Shown: positions 1-9,298 of the stretch, piece by piece
Numbering within the stretch: position 1 is the stretch's first letter
Layout of the letters: each line of letters begins with the position of its first letter
Assembly (NCBI GenBank): GCA_025408425.1
Contig: JANXYX010000012.1
Span: 124,001 to 188,000, forward strand
Length of the DNA: 64,000 nucleotides
DNA from: Granulicella sp.
GTDB taxonomy: Bacteria; Acidobacteriota; Terriglobia; Terriglobales; Acidobacteriaceae
Direction of reading: 5' to 3'
Made by a program: the position numbers and the translations under genes
The notes under the pieces: generated by a model
The model's database searches: none
Told to the model about the DNA's origin: nothing
Seen by the model: only the letters and a program-made list of their open reading frames with translations

Positions 1-15
1 CGGAGATCGTTACTG

Positions 16-50
16 GGCGACGGGCTTTGTGCCTGTCGCCTTTTCTTTTG
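16..50 (+). terminator. Rho-independent terminator of a gene left of the window
   Basis: A 10-bp stem (16-25 with 31-40, one G-T pair) with a five-base loop is followed by a T-rich tail ending near 50. It would end a plus-strand gene lying before the window. Nothing else is visible in the first 114 bases. Confidence 0.75.
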
Positions 51-114
51 CAATGGATGTATCCAATTTGGATCAAGGTACTGTTTGGGTTACATATCTA
101 CTGGCCCCGCGGCC

Positions 115-909
115 TTAGGGCACAGAGACTGCTGTGGGTTGCTCGGCGGGCTGGCTGCTGCTTGAGGCGGCCAGAGTGCGGGAGGTCTTGTATAGATTCC
201 AGAGACCGATGACGACGCTGATGGTCACGGTGGTCCAGATGATAACGAGGATGGTGTTTGCCCAACGCGCGGAGAAGTGGTTCCAGAGTTGGAGGATGTG
301 GCGGCCGTACTGGATGCCGAGCCATGCGGCAATGGCGTGGCGGACGGCGCGACTGATGGTGAAGGTGACGAGGAATTTGTTGCGGGGCATCTTGAGCGCG
401 CCTGCGGCAAGAACGAAAACCGTGAGCGGCATAGGTGGCGGGAGGATGGCGGGAAGAGCGACGGCGAGGATGGCGTGACGCTCGACCCACTCGGTGACGA
501 GTTTGAAGATGCGGGGTGGAGTGCGCTTTTCGATGAAGGCCATTCCTCCTCTCTTGCCTACCTGATAGCAGGAGTACCCGCCGAGAGCAGAGCCGGCGGT
601 GGCGAGAAGGATGAGCAGGAGCCAGTTTTGATGGTGGGCGGCCATCACGATGATCATGATGTCGGTGATGCCGGGGAGGGGCAGAGGGACGATGGAGCTA
701 TCGACAAGAGAGATGAGGAAGATACTGAAGATTCCGAAGCCGAAGAGGATATGGACGAGTTTGCCCGAGTGGCGCGGCGGTTGGAGAGAGACGCGAAGTA
801 CGGCAGCAGAGATCGATTTATGCGTAATGGCTGCCGTGGGCTTCATGTTGGATATGACGGCAATAGACGGGAAGAAGTTGCGGCCTGGCGCGAGATAGCG
901 GTACTTCAT
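115..909 (-). CDS. VTT/DedA-like (SNARE-associated) inner-membrane protein
   Basis: The product has several hydrophobic segments and the layout of the VTT (DedA/YqaA) membrane family. A long helix is followed by a re-entrant region containing PLPLPGITD (near residue 75), then by PAILPPPMPLTVFVLAAGAL (near 155), where VTT proteins carry their proline and glycine-rich conserved motif. Relatives act in phospholipid translocation or membrane homeostasis; the exact substrate here is unknown. The start is uncertain. ATG at 909 gives 264 residues, and the ATG at 846 (MKPTAAITHK) would give a more usual length. The C-terminal 20 residues are Ser/Pro/Gln-rich and probably disordered. Confidence 0.8.
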   Translation of the reverse strand: MKYRYLAPGRNFFPSIAVISNMKPTAAITHKSISAAVLRVSLQPPRHSGKLVHILFGFGIFSIFLISLVDSSIVPLPLPGITDIMIIVMAAHHQNWLLLILLATAGSALGGYSCYQVGKRGGMAFIEKRTPPRIFKLVTEWVERHAILAVALPAILPPPMPLTVFVLAAGALKMPRNKFLVTFTISRAVRHAIAAWLGIQYGRHILQLWNHFSARWANTILVIIWTTVTISVVIGLWNLYKTSRTLAASSSSQPAEQPTAVSVP

Positions 910-911
910 TG

Positions 912-944
912 CAAAAGCAGGTCCTCCGCTTCACGAAGGATGAA
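912..944. repeat. Short palindromic intergenic repeat, copy A
   Basis: This segment contains the arms AAAGCAGGTCCT and GAAGGATGA. Related arms occur at 18271-18400, 21217-21250 and 63124-63190. It sits between the VTT gene and mqnA. Confidence 0.5.
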
Positions 945-949
945 GGTAG

Positions 950-1804
950 TTAGAGGAAGCGGAGGGTGGGGAGCGGTGGGAGGATATCGACTTGGGCAGC
1001 GTACTGGCGGAAGAGTTGGATGGTGCGGATGCAGTCGGGGTCGAGGGTGTAGTGGATGTTGTGGGTGAGGTAGTGGTGGATCGTGTTGGGAAGAAGGGGG
1101 ATGCGGGGCGTCCACTCGCGGACGAGGTCGTCGATGTGGTTGAGACCGTTGTCGCGGGATTGGTTGAGGTCTTGGGTTAGTTGCTGTGGAGTGATGTGGG
1201 TGAGGGATTGGGGGCGGACGGCCCAGACGGCGGCTACCCAGGGGAGGTTGGTGTGGGAGCGCCACTCGTGGGCGAGGTCGTGCCAGGTGCAGGGTCCGGT
1301 TTGCTGCTCGATGGCTGCGCGATTTTCTATGGCTAGCAGGGCTGGGTCGCCGATGAGGATGGCGGCGTCGGCTTGGTGGAGCATGGCTACAGGATCGGCT
1401 GGGGCGGGGATGAAGGTGGGCTGGGCGCCGAGGAATTTGCGGAAGAGGATTTCGGCGTAGGCGAGGGAACTGCGGGAAGCCGTGTCGGCGGCGATGGTTC
1501 TGACGGAGTTGAGTGTGTGAGGGTGCTTCAGAATGAGTTGGATGGAGCGGACTTCGTCGAGTGAGGCGATGGCACAGCCGGGGACGATTGCGAGATCGGG
1601 GGTGAGGGCGGCGATGGGAATGAGGCCGAGGTCGGCGCGGCCGGAGAGTAGTTCTGCTGCGCACTGGGCGGGCTGGGTGTAATGGAGGGTGTAGCGCTGG
1701 GCGAGATTGGCAGCGTGGGGTGCGTGCTCGAAGTCCCACATGAGGGGTGCGGGGTTGAGGAAGTTGATGGCAGCTACGCGGACGGGATTTGATGTCTTAG
1801 GCAA
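950..1804 (-). CDS. mqnA: Chorismate dehydratase (futalosine menaquinone pathway)
   Basis: MqnA dehydrates chorismate to 3-[(1-carboxyvinyl)oxy]benzoate, the first committed step of the futalosine route to menaquinone. The protein shows the family's periplasmic-binding-protein-like fold. It opens with VAAINFLNPAPL, then has a SGRADLGLIPIAAL segment near residue 54 and DEVRSIQLIL near residue 83. The 284-residue length is normal. The start codon used here is TTG at 1804 and no strong ribosome binding site is visible. A divergent DUF3565 gene begins 38 bases away. With menG at the other end of the window, this supports a futalosine-type menaquinone pathway. Confidence 0.9.
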   Translation of the reverse strand: MPKTSNPVRVAAINFLNPAPLMWDFEHAPHAANLAQRYTLHYTQPAQCAAELLSGRADLGLIPIAALTPDLAIVPGCAIASLDEVRSIQLILKHPHTLNSVRTIAADTASRSSLAYAEILFRKFLGAQPTFIPAPADPVAMLHQADAAILIGDPALLAIENRAAIEQQTGPCTWHDLAHEWRSHTNLPWVAAVWAVRPQSLTHITPQQLTQDLNQSRDNGLNHIDDLVREWTPRIPLLPNTIHHYLTHNIHYTLDPDCIRTIQLFRQYAAQVDILPPLPTLRFL

Positions 1805-1842
1805 CAGTGTCTAGTTTATGGGATGTGGTGGGAGGGGATTGG

Positions 1843-2040
1843 ATGCAGCGAGCGGTAATCGGCTTCTATCTGGATGAAGAGGGGCACTGGGCGGCGATGC
1901 TGGAGTGCGGGCATGGGCAGCATGTGCGGCATGATCCGCCGTGGACGGTACGGGAGTGGGTGGTGACGGAGGAGGGACGGGCGAAGAGGATTGGAAGGCT
2001 CATGGAGTGCAAGAAGTGTGATGAGGAGCCTATGTATTGA
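1843..2040 (+). CDS. DUF3565 zinc-ribbon-like small protein
   Basis: This small protein of about 65 residues belongs to the DUF3565 family, whose function is unknown. It carries FYLDEEGHWAAMLECGHGQH followed by VRHDPPW and ends in a CKKC motif. The Cys and His residues (ECGHGQH and ECKKC) suggest a single zinc site. I chose ATG 1843 because a GGAGGGG ribosome binding site sits six bases upstream. The GTG at 1807 in the same frame has none and would nearly abut the mqnA start. The gene is divergent from mqnA and 152 bases before dprA. Confidence 0.75.
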   Translation: MQRAVIGFYLDEEGHWAAMLECGHGQHVRHDPPWTVREWVVTEEGRAKRIGRLMECKKCDEEPMY

Positions 2041-2192
2041 GTGTGTCGACGATGAAAGGCTCGCAAGAAGAGGAGTGATCTTCGGCTCGCGTCGTTGCCG
2101 GTCGCATGTGGAGAGTTTGAGTTCGGGAAGGGGCGTGGTAGTCTCCAGCGGATGTAGTGACGAGAAGAATTGAACTGAACTAACGGAGAGAG

Positions 2193-3383
2193 ATGAATAA
2201 GATCGGCGACGCTGAGCAGTATGCGCTGAAGAGGTTAGAGACGGCGAGGTTGGGGTGGATGGCGCTGATGTTGACGCCGGGGATGGGGGCTACGCGGATA
2301 TGGCGGGCGATGGGGAAGCTGGGTGAGGCGGAGCGGCTGTTTGAGGCTTCGTTGACCGAGTTGGAAGGGACGGGGATGCCGGCCAAGTCGGCTCAGTTTG
2401 TGTTTGAGGGCAAGGCGCGTGAGGCGGCTGAGAGTGAGATGAAGCGCGTGGCGGAGACGGGTGGGCTGGTGCTGACGCCGGAGGATGCAGGGTATCCAGA
2501 GAGGCTGCGGGAGATCTATGATCCGCCGGCAGTGTTGTGGATTCGGGGGAGTGTCGAGTTGCTGGCGCGGCCGGGGATTGCAGTGGTGGGGACGAGACAG
2601 CCTTCGCCGTATGGGGCAGGGATGGCAGAGTTGTTGTCGCGGGATCTGGCGAATCGGCGGCTGGTGATTTTGAGTGGGATGGCGCGTGGGGTGGATACCG
2701 CGGCGCATAAGGGCGCGATTGAGGCTGGGGGGAAGACGGTGGCGGTGTGGGGGACAGGGATTGATGTGGTGTATCCGAAGGAGAACAAGAAGCTGGCAGA
2801 GAGTATTGTGGCGAGCGGTGGGACGATTGTGAGTGAGTATCCGCTGGGGACGTTTCCTGCGCCGCAGAACTTTCCGATTCGGAACAGAATATTGAGTGGG
2901 ATGAGTGTGGGAGTGCTGGTGATTGAAGCAGGTGAGTATAGCGGGACGCGGATTACGGCGCGGTGCGCGATGGAGCAGAATCGCGATGTGTATGCGGTTC
3001 CGGGGAATGTGACGAACAAAAATGCGTGGGGGCCGAACACGTTGATCAAGCAGGGAGCAAAGCTGACTGCAACTTGGGAGGATGTGTGGGAGGATCTGCC
3101 TTCTGGGGTGCGGCTGCAGTTGGAGGACGAGATGAGTGGCGGGGATGGGGATGAATCGAAAGTGGGCGGGACTGCATCTCTATTTACCGAGACGCTGCTG
3201 CCGGCACATGAGCGGCTGGTTCTGGACAAACTGAAGCATGATGAGTCTTTGCAACTGGATGATTTGATAGAGCGTCTGGAGGCGGAACTGGGCTCAGCGG
3301 AGATATTTACTGCGCTGTTTGAGCTGGAATTGGCGGGGCGTGTGAAGCAGTTGCCAGGCAAGAATTATGTGCGGACATTCTAA
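2193..3383 (+). CDS. dprA: DNA-processing protein DprA/Smf
   Basis: DprA binds incoming single-stranded DNA during natural transformation and loads RecA onto it. The protein has the expected order: an N-terminal helical region (about 1-70), then the DprA Rossmann fold with GTRQPSPYG (near 130), GMARGVDTAAH (near 162), the SEYPLGTFP segment (near 212), NFPIRNRILSGMS and GEYSGTRITA. A C-terminal winged-helix region (about 330-395) completes it. The 396-residue length is normal. ATG 2193 is preceded by CGGAGAGAG. topA follows after a 272-base gap, a common dprA-topA arrangement. Natural competence is possible, but no com genes lie in this window. Confidence 0.95.
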   Translation: MNKIGDAEQYALKRLETARLGWMALMLTPGMGATRIWRAMGKLGEAERLFEASLTELEGTGMPAKSAQFVFEGKAREAAESEMKRVAETGGLVLTPEDAGYPERLREIYDPPAVLWIRGSVELLARPGIAVVGTRQPSPYGAGMAELLSRDLANRRLVILSGMARGVDTAAHKGAIEAGGKTVAVWGTGIDVVYPKENKKLAESIVASGGTIVSEYPLGTFPAPQNFPIRNRILSGMSVGVLVIEAGEYSGTRITARCAMEQNRDVYAVPGNVTNKNAWGPNTLIKQGAKLTATWEDVWEDLPSGVRLQLEDEMSGGDGDESKVGGTASLFTETLLPAHERLVLDKLKHDESLQLDDLIERLEAELGSAEIFTALFELELAGRVKQLPGKNYVRTF

Positions 3384-3655
3384 CTTGTGCTACGTTTGAC
3401 GGCGACGCATGGTGTGGGTTGGAGTTTGCGCAGGCCAGCGGATGGCCACATTTTTCTGAGTGGGAAGTTTATGTTGAAAAGTGGGTTGCGTGTCCGCCGA
3501 CGCTGGTGGCGGCAGTGACCTTCAAAGATGTTTTACGTCCTTTCAGCTACGCGTTGAGATGACGGATTTACAGAAAGCGTGTTAGGTTCGCAGTGGAAAG
3601 CTGTACGACGGAACGATTTTCTCAGGTAGTACGTTTAGGTAGATGAAGGGAACGA

Positions 3656-6469
3656 ATGGCTAAATCACTTGTGATCGTGGAATCGCCTGCAAAGGCGAAG
3701 ACGATCGGGAAATATCTCGGCGATGAGTACGTGGTGGAGGCCTCGGTGGGGCACATCATGGATCTGCCGAAGAACGACATTGGCGTGGAGATTGCGAACA
3801 GGACGTTTGAACCTACGCTGATTGTGTCCCCGGGCAAAGAGAAGGTAGTGGATCGGCTGAAGAAGCTGGCGGCGAAGGCAGACCATGTATTTCTGGCACC
3901 TGACCCGGACCGCGAAGGCGAGGCGATTGCTGCGCATCTTGAGATGCAGCTGCGACCGATGCTGAAGAAGAATGCGACGTTGAAGCGGGTGACGTTCAAC
4001 GAGATTACGAAGAAGGCTGTGCAGGCGGCGTTTGGCCATGCTCGGGACGTGAATGCGAACCTGGTGGATGCGCAGCAGACGCGTCGAGTGCTGGATAGGC
4101 TGGTGGGGTATCAGATCTCTCCGCTGCTGTGGGACAAGGTACGTCGCGGATTGAGCGCGGGGCGGGTGCAGACTGTGGCGCTGCGTCTGATTGTGGAACG
4201 GGAAGAAGAGATTAACAGCTTCAAGCCTGTGGAGTACTGGACGATTGGCACGAAGCTGCAGGCTGACGAAACACTTGTGCTGCAGGCGCTTGGCGCTGAG
4301 TTTATCGCGAAGTTTACCGGGATTGACGGAGAGACTGCGCGGGTTGCGAACGGTGTGGATGCAGAAGGTAAGGAGCAGTTTCTCTCCGGCGCGCTGCCGA
4401 ATGGTGAAGAGACCGACAAGGTTGTTGCGCAACTGAAAAAGGCTGCGTGGTCGGTGGCTTCAGTGGAGCGGAAGGAGCGGAAGCGGAATCCGACGGCTCC
4501 ATATACTACGAGCAAATTGCAGCAGGATGCGTCGAGCCGGCTGGGCTTCAATGTTCGCCGGACAATGGGCGTGGCCCAGCGTTTGTATGAGGGCGTGGAG
4601 ATCGGCAAGGATGGTACGGTCGGTCTGATTACGTATATGCGAACGGATTCGACGCGGGTCTCGGCTGACTCGATTGTTGAGGCGCGGGATTACGTGCAGA
4701 AGAAGCATGGCGCGAAGTATCTGCCGAAGGACGCAAACGAGTACAAGGGCAAGAAGGACGCGCAGGATGCGCATGAGGCGATTCGTCCGACGCGAGTGGA
4801 GTACACGCCGGACTCGATCAAGAGCTATCTGAGCGATGAGCAGTACCGGCTCTACAAGATGATCTGGCAGAAGTTTGTGTCATCGCAGATGGTTCCGGCG
4901 GTGTTCGACCAGACGACGATCGAGATTGCTGCGAAGGCGGATCGGGTTTATGACTTTCGCGTGAGCGGCTCGATTCTGAAGTTTGATGGATTTCTGGCGG
5001 TGTGGGAGAACGCATCGGAAGACACGATTCTGCCGGATTTGAAGGAAGGTCAGAAGCTGAATAGCTTGAGCGTCGATCCAGAGCAGAAGTTTACCGAGCC
5101 GCCGCCGCGCTACAACGAGGCGAGCCTGGTAAAGGTGCTGGAGGAGCGGGGAATTGGACGGCCTTCAACCTATGCGTCGATCATCAACACGATTCAGGAT
5201 CGCGACTATGTGAAGAAGATCCAGTCGAAGTTTGTGCCGACTGAGATTGGCACGGTTGTGACTGGGTTGCTGGTGAAGAATTTTCCTTACATCTTCGATC
5301 CGCAATATACGGCGCGGTTGGAAGGTGAGCTGGATGCTGTGGAGGATGGTGAAGAGAAGTGGACGGACTTGCTGACCGGCTTCTACGACCACTTTGAGAA
5401 GGAGCTGCTGGTTGCGGGCGACAACATGGAGGACATCAAGCGGATGGAGCAGGCGACTGACGAGACCTGCGACAAGTGCGGCAGTCCGCTGATTCTGAAG
5501 TGGGGCAAGTTTGGCAGCTTCTATTCGTGCAGCAACTTTACGAAGGCCAAGCCGGTTACGGTTTCTGCCGGGCCCTGGAAGAAGGATCCGAAGGCGGTAA
5601 CGAAGAAGATTACGGATGCGTTGAGCTTTCCAATGATTGTGAAGGCGATGTCTGAGGACGTGACCGAGTTTCAGAAGGAAGTCGCGGACACGAAGCAGAT
5701 GGCGGCGGCGATCAAGGAAGCTGGCGGCAAGGGCAAGAAGATCATTGTTGAGCAGTTCAGTTGCGACTTTACGAAGGAGAACTTTGCCGCTAAGCCGGAT
5801 CTGAGTGCGCCGGGCGCGGATGAGGTTCCGGAAGAAGAGTTCTGCGATAACTGCGGGCGGGTAATGGTGCTGAAGAATGGGCCGTGGGGTCCGTTTATGA
5901 GCTGCCCGGGGTACAGCGAGGATCCGCCGTGCAAGACGATTCGGAAGCTGACGCAGAAGGTGCAGCAGAAGCCTCCGGTGCAGTTGGATGAGGCTTGTCC
6001 AAAGTGCGGGAAGCCGCTGCTGCAACGGGATGGAGCGTATGGCGAGTTTGTTGCGTGCAGTGGGTATCCGAAGTGCAAGTATGTGAAGCAGGACCTGCTG
6101 GATGTTCCGTGTCCCAAGTGCGGGAGTGCGATTGCAGCGCGGAAGACGAAGCGCGGAGATATGTTCTACGGATGCACGAACTATCCAAAGTGCGATTTTG
6201 CTTCGAACCTGAAGCTGGTCAACCAGGTTTGTCCGAAGTGCGATAGCGCGTATGTGCTGGAGTACGGGAACAAGGAGGGCACTTACCTGGTATGCCCAAA
6301 TAATCGCGAGTTTCTGCCGAAGCGGAGACCGAAGAAGGGCGCTGCGGTGGAGGAGCCTACGACACCTTTGTGCAGCTACGAGAAGCGAATTGGCGATCCG
6401 GCGCCTGCTGCAGTGATTGAGTTACCGGACCCGGAGAAGACGCGAGCGGTCGTTGAGAGTGTAGCGTAG
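3656..6469 (+). CDS. topA: DNA topoisomerase I (type IA)
   Basis: TopA relaxes negative supercoils through a 5'-phosphotyrosine intermediate. The Toprim domain opens with VIVESPAKAKTIGKYL and holds the acidic DPDREGEAIAAH motif. The active-site tyrosine is Y327 in GLITYMRTDS. GRVQTVALR and the PSTYASI segment are also present. The C-terminus carries five Cys4 zinc ribbons (starting CDKC near 607, then FCDNC, ACPKC, PCPKC and VCPKC). A roughly 100-residue lysine-rich stretch separates the first ribbon from the second. At 937 residues it is longer than the E. coli enzyme because of this tail. GAAGGGA precedes ATG 3656. The 272 bases before it hold no gene I can see. Confidence 0.97.
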   Translation: MAKSLVIVESPAKAKTIGKYLGDEYVVEASVGHIMDLPKNDIGVEIANRTFEPTLIVSPGKEKVVDRLKKLAAKADHVFLAPDPDREGEAIAAHLEMQLRPMLKKNATLKRVTFNEITKKAVQAAFGHARDVNANLVDAQQTRRVLDRLVGYQISPLLWDKVRRGLSAGRVQTVALRLIVEREEEINSFKPVEYWTIGTKLQADETLVLQALGAEFIAKFTGIDGETARVANGVDAEGKEQFLSGALPNGEETDKVVAQLKKAAWSVASVERKERKRNPTAPYTTSKLQQDASSRLGFNVRRTMGVAQRLYEGVEIGKDGTVGLITYMRTDSTRVSADSIVEARDYVQKKHGAKYLPKDANEYKGKKDAQDAHEAIRPTRVEYTPDSIKSYLSDEQYRLYKMIWQKFVSSQMVPAVFDQTTIEIAAKADRVYDFRVSGSILKFDGFLAVWENASEDTILPDLKEGQKLNSLSVDPEQKFTEPPPRYNEASLVKVLEERGIGRPSTYASIINTIQDRDYVKKIQSKFVPTEIGTVVTGLLVKNFPYIFDPQYTARLEGELDAVEDGEEKWTDLLTGFYDHFEKELLVAGDNMEDIKRMEQATDETCDKCGSPLILKWGKFGSFYSCSNFTKAKPVTVSAGPWKKDPKAVTKKITDALSFPMIVKAMSEDVTEFQKEVADTKQMAAAIKEAGGKGKKIIVEQFSCDFTKENFAAKPDLSAPGADEVPEEEFCDNCGRVMVLKNGPWGPFMSCPGYSEDPPCKTIRKLTQKVQQKPPVQLDEACPKCGKPLLQRDGAYGEFVACSGYPKCKYVKQDLLDVPCPKCGSAIAARKTKRGDMFYGCTNYPKCDFASNLKLVNQVCPKCDSAYVLEYGNKEGTYLVCPNNREFLPKRRPKKGAAVEEPTTPLCSYEKRIGDPAPAAVIELPDPEKTRAVVESVA

Positions 6470-6514
6470 TTCATTTGTTGAAGTGCTGTTGAGAACAAGA
6501 GAGAGGAGGAGTAG

Positions 6515-6937
6515 ATGGCTACACCGGCAGATGCGGAGTTGGTACTACGGCTATATGAGTTGCGTCGGGAAGAGACGCTGCGGCAGGCACGGAAGTTCCT
6601 GGTGTTTGATTTTCATCCGAAGTCGCTGGAAGAGTTGCGCGCGGTGACTCGCGATATTGCAGCACCGGAGAACGTTTATTGGCGTCAGGTTCTGTCCTAT
6701 TGGGAGATGGCGGCTTCGTTGGTGTTGCGCGGAGCATTGGATGCTGAGCTGTTTCTGGATTCGAATGGTGAGGGCATTGTGCTGTATGCGAAGTTCCACC
6801 ATTGGCACGCAGATACCGAGAAGCAGACTGGCAATCCGTTTATGAAGAATACTGCGACGCTGATTGAGACTCATCCTTCGGCAAAAACCAGGTATGAGGC
6901 GATGCTGAAGATGTTCGGTCCAGAGGCGCAGAAGTAA
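6515..6937 (+). CDS. Hypothetical 140-residue protein downstream of topA
   Basis: I do not recognise a named family with confidence. The protein is soluble and largely helical (ELVLRLYELRREETLRQARK, then YWRQVLSYWEMAASLV), with no signal peptide or membrane segment. The start is well supported: ATG 6515 follows an AGAGGAGGAG ribosome binding site. It lies 45 bases behind topA in the same direction and may be cotranscribed with it. Codon use is like its neighbours. Confidence 0.7.
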   Translation: MATPADAELVLRLYELRREETLRQARKFLVFDFHPKSLEELRAVTRDIAAPENVYWRQVLSYWEMAASLVLRGALDAELFLDSNGEGIVLYAKFHHWHADTEKQTGNPFMKNTATLIETHPSAKTRYEAMLKMFGPEAQK

Positions 6938-7034
6938 GGAGATTTTCGACGGTTCAGATGGCAGAGTGGGAGGCTTGGCGGGTGGGCGGCTTTCCATTAT
7001 GCATCTTCTCTGTTACAAATGCGTTGTGGCCTTG

Positions 7035-7074
7035 GGGCTCCAGAGCCCTGGGTGAAGGCGTGTTTAGAACACGC
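7035..7074. repeat. Pair of palindromes between a hypothetical gene and the DUF427 gene
   Basis: GGGCTC (7035-7040) pairs with GAGCCC (7043-7048), and GCGTGTT (7058-7064) pairs with AACACGC (7068-7074). Two adjacent hairpins in one intergenic gap are the pattern of a BIME. No T-tract follows, so a terminator role is less likely. Confidence 0.5.
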
Positions 7075-7116
7075 TATTTCCACGTAACTAGTTGAAAAGA
7101 ATGCAGGTAGTGAGAT

Positions 7117-7401
7117 ATGGCGAAGGCAGTTTGGAACGGTCAGACGCTGGCCGAAAGCGAAACGTTTGAGACGGTTGAAGGCAATATCTATTTTCCTGAC
7201 GAGTCGGTGAAGCGGGAGTTTTTCCGGCCCAGCTCAACGACCTCAAGCTGCCCCTGGAAGGGACAAGCACGGTACTACACGATTGTCGTGGATGATCAGG
7301 AGAATCCTGATGCTGCGTGGTATTACCCCGATCCAAAGCCGGCGGCGCGGAATGTGAAGCACCATGTGGCGTTCTGGCGCGGGGTTGAAGTGACGAAGTA
7401 G
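7117..7401 (+). CDS. DUF427 family protein
   Basis: This 94-residue protein matches the small DUF427 beta-fold family: MAKAVWNGQTLAES, then GNIYFP, SCPWKGQARYY and a closing AWYYPDPKP. The family's biochemical role is not established. It has no signal peptide. The gene stands alone and is followed by a strong terminator shared with the convergent histidine kinase gene. Confidence 0.85.
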   Translation: MAKAVWNGQTLAESETFETVEGNIYFPDESVKREFFRPSSTTSSCPWKGQARYYTIVVDDQENPDAAWYYPDPKPAARNVKHHVAFWRGVEVTK

Positions 7402-7422
7402 ATTCAGAAATATCAGGATACG

Positions 7423-7450
7423 AACGGGAGAGGCTGCGGCCTCTCCCGTT
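7423..7450. terminator. Bidirectional terminator between DUF427 and histidine kinase genes
   Basis: A perfect 12-bp stem (7423-7434 with 7439-7450) closes a four-base loop. TCTTGTTG follows on the plus strand. The flanking genes converge on it, so it probably serves both. Confidence 0.85.
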
Positions 7451-7470
7451 TCTTGTTGATAGATAAGAGT

Positions 7471-8982
7471 TTAGTAGGCTAAAGCCTGGTCGAGGGGGAG
7501 GCGTACCTGGAGGCAGGTGGCGCCTGGTTTGCTCTCGACATTGATGAAACCTGAGTGTTTCGAGACGATTCTTTGAGCAGTATCGAGCCCTAAACCGAGA
7601 CCGCGGCCTGGGGCTTTGGTGGTGAAGAAGGGCTCAAAGACTCGAGACCTGATGACGGGGTCGATTCCGGGACCGTTATCCCAGACTTCGACGCAGGCCA
7701 TATTTCCGCTGAAGTGGGCGGAGAGCCGGAGCACTCCGGGGGTTCGGCTTATGTTGATTGCGTCGAGTGCGTTCTCGATGAGCGCGGTCCAAACTTGATT
7801 GAGCTCGCTGCCGTAGGCACTGATGGCGGGGAGTTCGGGATCGAAGTCGCGTTCGACGATGATTGCCTGGAGACGTGAGGAGAACATGGACAGGGTGTTT
7901 TCGAGGGACTGGGCCAGGTCGATATCCTGAATGGGCGCCTGATCCATGTAGGAGTAGTCCTTGATGGCGCTGATGAGGTCGAAGATGCGTACCGTTGAGT
8001 CTACGACGGTCTCGGCCATGCGTTCGACTCGTAGGGAGCTGGCAACGGTGGCTACGGCTACGGCGAGAATCTCTGGTCGCACGGAGGCAGCGAGCTCGTC
8101 GAGGAGGTCTGGGGGCAGCTTGGTCTCAGCGAGAGCTGGCGCGATCTTCCAGGCTTCTGGGATGTTATGAGTTTCGAGCCAGCGGAGGACAAGGTCTTCC
8201 CGATCGTTGACGGCGAGTGGGCTTTGTACGGCGAGGGAGAGGCCGGAGTAGGCTGCCATCCGTTCGCGTGCGGCTTTAACCCAGTTGCGGTAGTTTTCCG
8301 ATTCCTGCTCAGTGAGACAAAGGTTGCCGAGCCGGTATTTTTGCTCGCCGTATTCGCGGAGTTCCCCAAAGAGGCTGGCAGCGGAGCGTTGGGCTGCAGA
8401 GGCGGGGTTGTTGAGCTCGTGCGAGAGGTTGGCGGCGAGTTTGCCGAGGGCGGTGAGCTTCTCGGCTTGCTGCTCCATGCGGGTGACCTCGCGGACGCGG
8501 TCAAGGAGAGTCGAGACACAGCGCTGGGTCATGGAGGGGATGGCAGCGAGCATGTCGGGAAAGATGGACTCGTCGATGTCCATGGACCAGGCTGGGCCGA
8601 CGGTGTAGCCGTCGCCTCCGTAGGTTTTCATGCGGGAGAAGGGAAGTTTTCCTGTCATCTGACCGGCGCGTCCGATGAAGAGTGCTGGACCGGCATGGCG
8701 ACGGCGGACGTGTACTTCGCCTCGCAGGATGATGTGCATCTTGTCGCAGGGGCCTCCCTCGATGAAGAGGAATGCTCCAGGCTCTCCTATGCGTTCTATT
8801 CCGTGGGTCGCGAGCCAGGTGTACTCGGCTTCGGTGAGGCCGTCCAGGGGCGGAATGGTGCGGAGGGCGGCGATGATCTGCGGAAGCGGGGTGGGCTGGG
8901 CTGGCTGCCGCACCAGCAATGGCTCCGACTGGAGTGGGGATGGGAACTCGGAGTTGGGACTGATTTGAGGGAATGTGGCCAT
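7471..8982 (-). CDS. Cyclic-nucleotide-binding-domain sensor histidine kinase
   Basis: This is a 503-residue cytoplasmic histidine kinase. Residues about 40-150 form a cNMP-binding (CRP-like) sensor with the GAFLFIEG strand and a GEVHVRRR strand. A phosphoacceptor box follows, LGKLAANLSHELNNP, with H188. The ATP-binding domain shows N-box NALDAI, WDNGPGI, an FFTTKAPGRGLGLGLDTA lid and the final GATCLQVRLPL strand. There is no transmembrane segment, so it would sense a cytoplasmic ligand, possibly a nucleotide or redox cue. No response regulator gene lies beside it. GTG/ATG alternatives upstream are absent, so ATG 8982 is the likely start. Confidence 0.9.
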   Translation of the reverse strand: MATFPQISPNSEFPSPLQSEPLLVRQPAQPTPLPQIIAALRTIPPLDGLTEAEYTWLATHGIERIGEPGAFLFIEGGPCDKMHIILRGEVHVRRRHAGPALFIGRAGQMTGKLPFSRMKTYGGDGYTVGPAWSMDIDESIFPDMLAAIPSMTQRCVSTLLDRVREVTRMEQQAEKLTALGKLAANLSHELNNPASAAQRSAASLFGELREYGEQKYRLGNLCLTEQESENYRNWVKAARERMAAYSGLSLAVQSPLAVNDREDLVLRWLETHNIPEAWKIAPALAETKLPPDLLDELAASVRPEILAVAVATVASSLRVERMAETVVDSTVRIFDLISAIKDYSYMDQAPIQDIDLAQSLENTLSMFSSRLQAIIVERDFDPELPAISAYGSELNQVWTALIENALDAINISRTPGVLRLSAHFSGNMACVEVWDNGPGIDPVIRSRVFEPFFTTKAPGRGLGLGLDTAQRIVSKHSGFINVESKPGATCLQVRLPLDQALAY

Positions 8983-9298
8983 TGCGATTTCTACCTCGGT
9001 TGACGGTCTTTGATCTCCTGCTGGCGCATGGGCATGGAGTCGATCAGTGTCGTCAATGTCTCTATTGTTACAGGGTTGAGCGAGCGAAGTTTTTCACCGC
9101 GTCTTTGCCGCGAAGAATGACGATGAAGTCGTTGGATTGAATCTTATAACGTTTGCGGAGGTAGATTTGTTCCGCCTTGTGAGGAGAAGAGCAAGTTCGC
9201 GGTTTGGAGTGATCGGTCAGAATCCTGCCACCGATTGAGAACGGGGATGACAATTAGATCGCGAACCGAGATGGCGGATGCATGATTTTTGAGTTGGC
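8983..9298. other. 316-base gap with a possible gene remnant
   Basis: The gap lies between two minus-strand genes. It contains a minus-strand reading frame at 9068-9253 (61 codons) whose last 35 residues (such as KRYKIQSNDFIVILRGKD) look protein-like, while the first half does not. It could be a small gene or the tail of a lost one. I see no clear ribosome binding site, terminator or RNA gene. The region presumably also contains the histidine kinase promoter. Confidence 0.3.
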
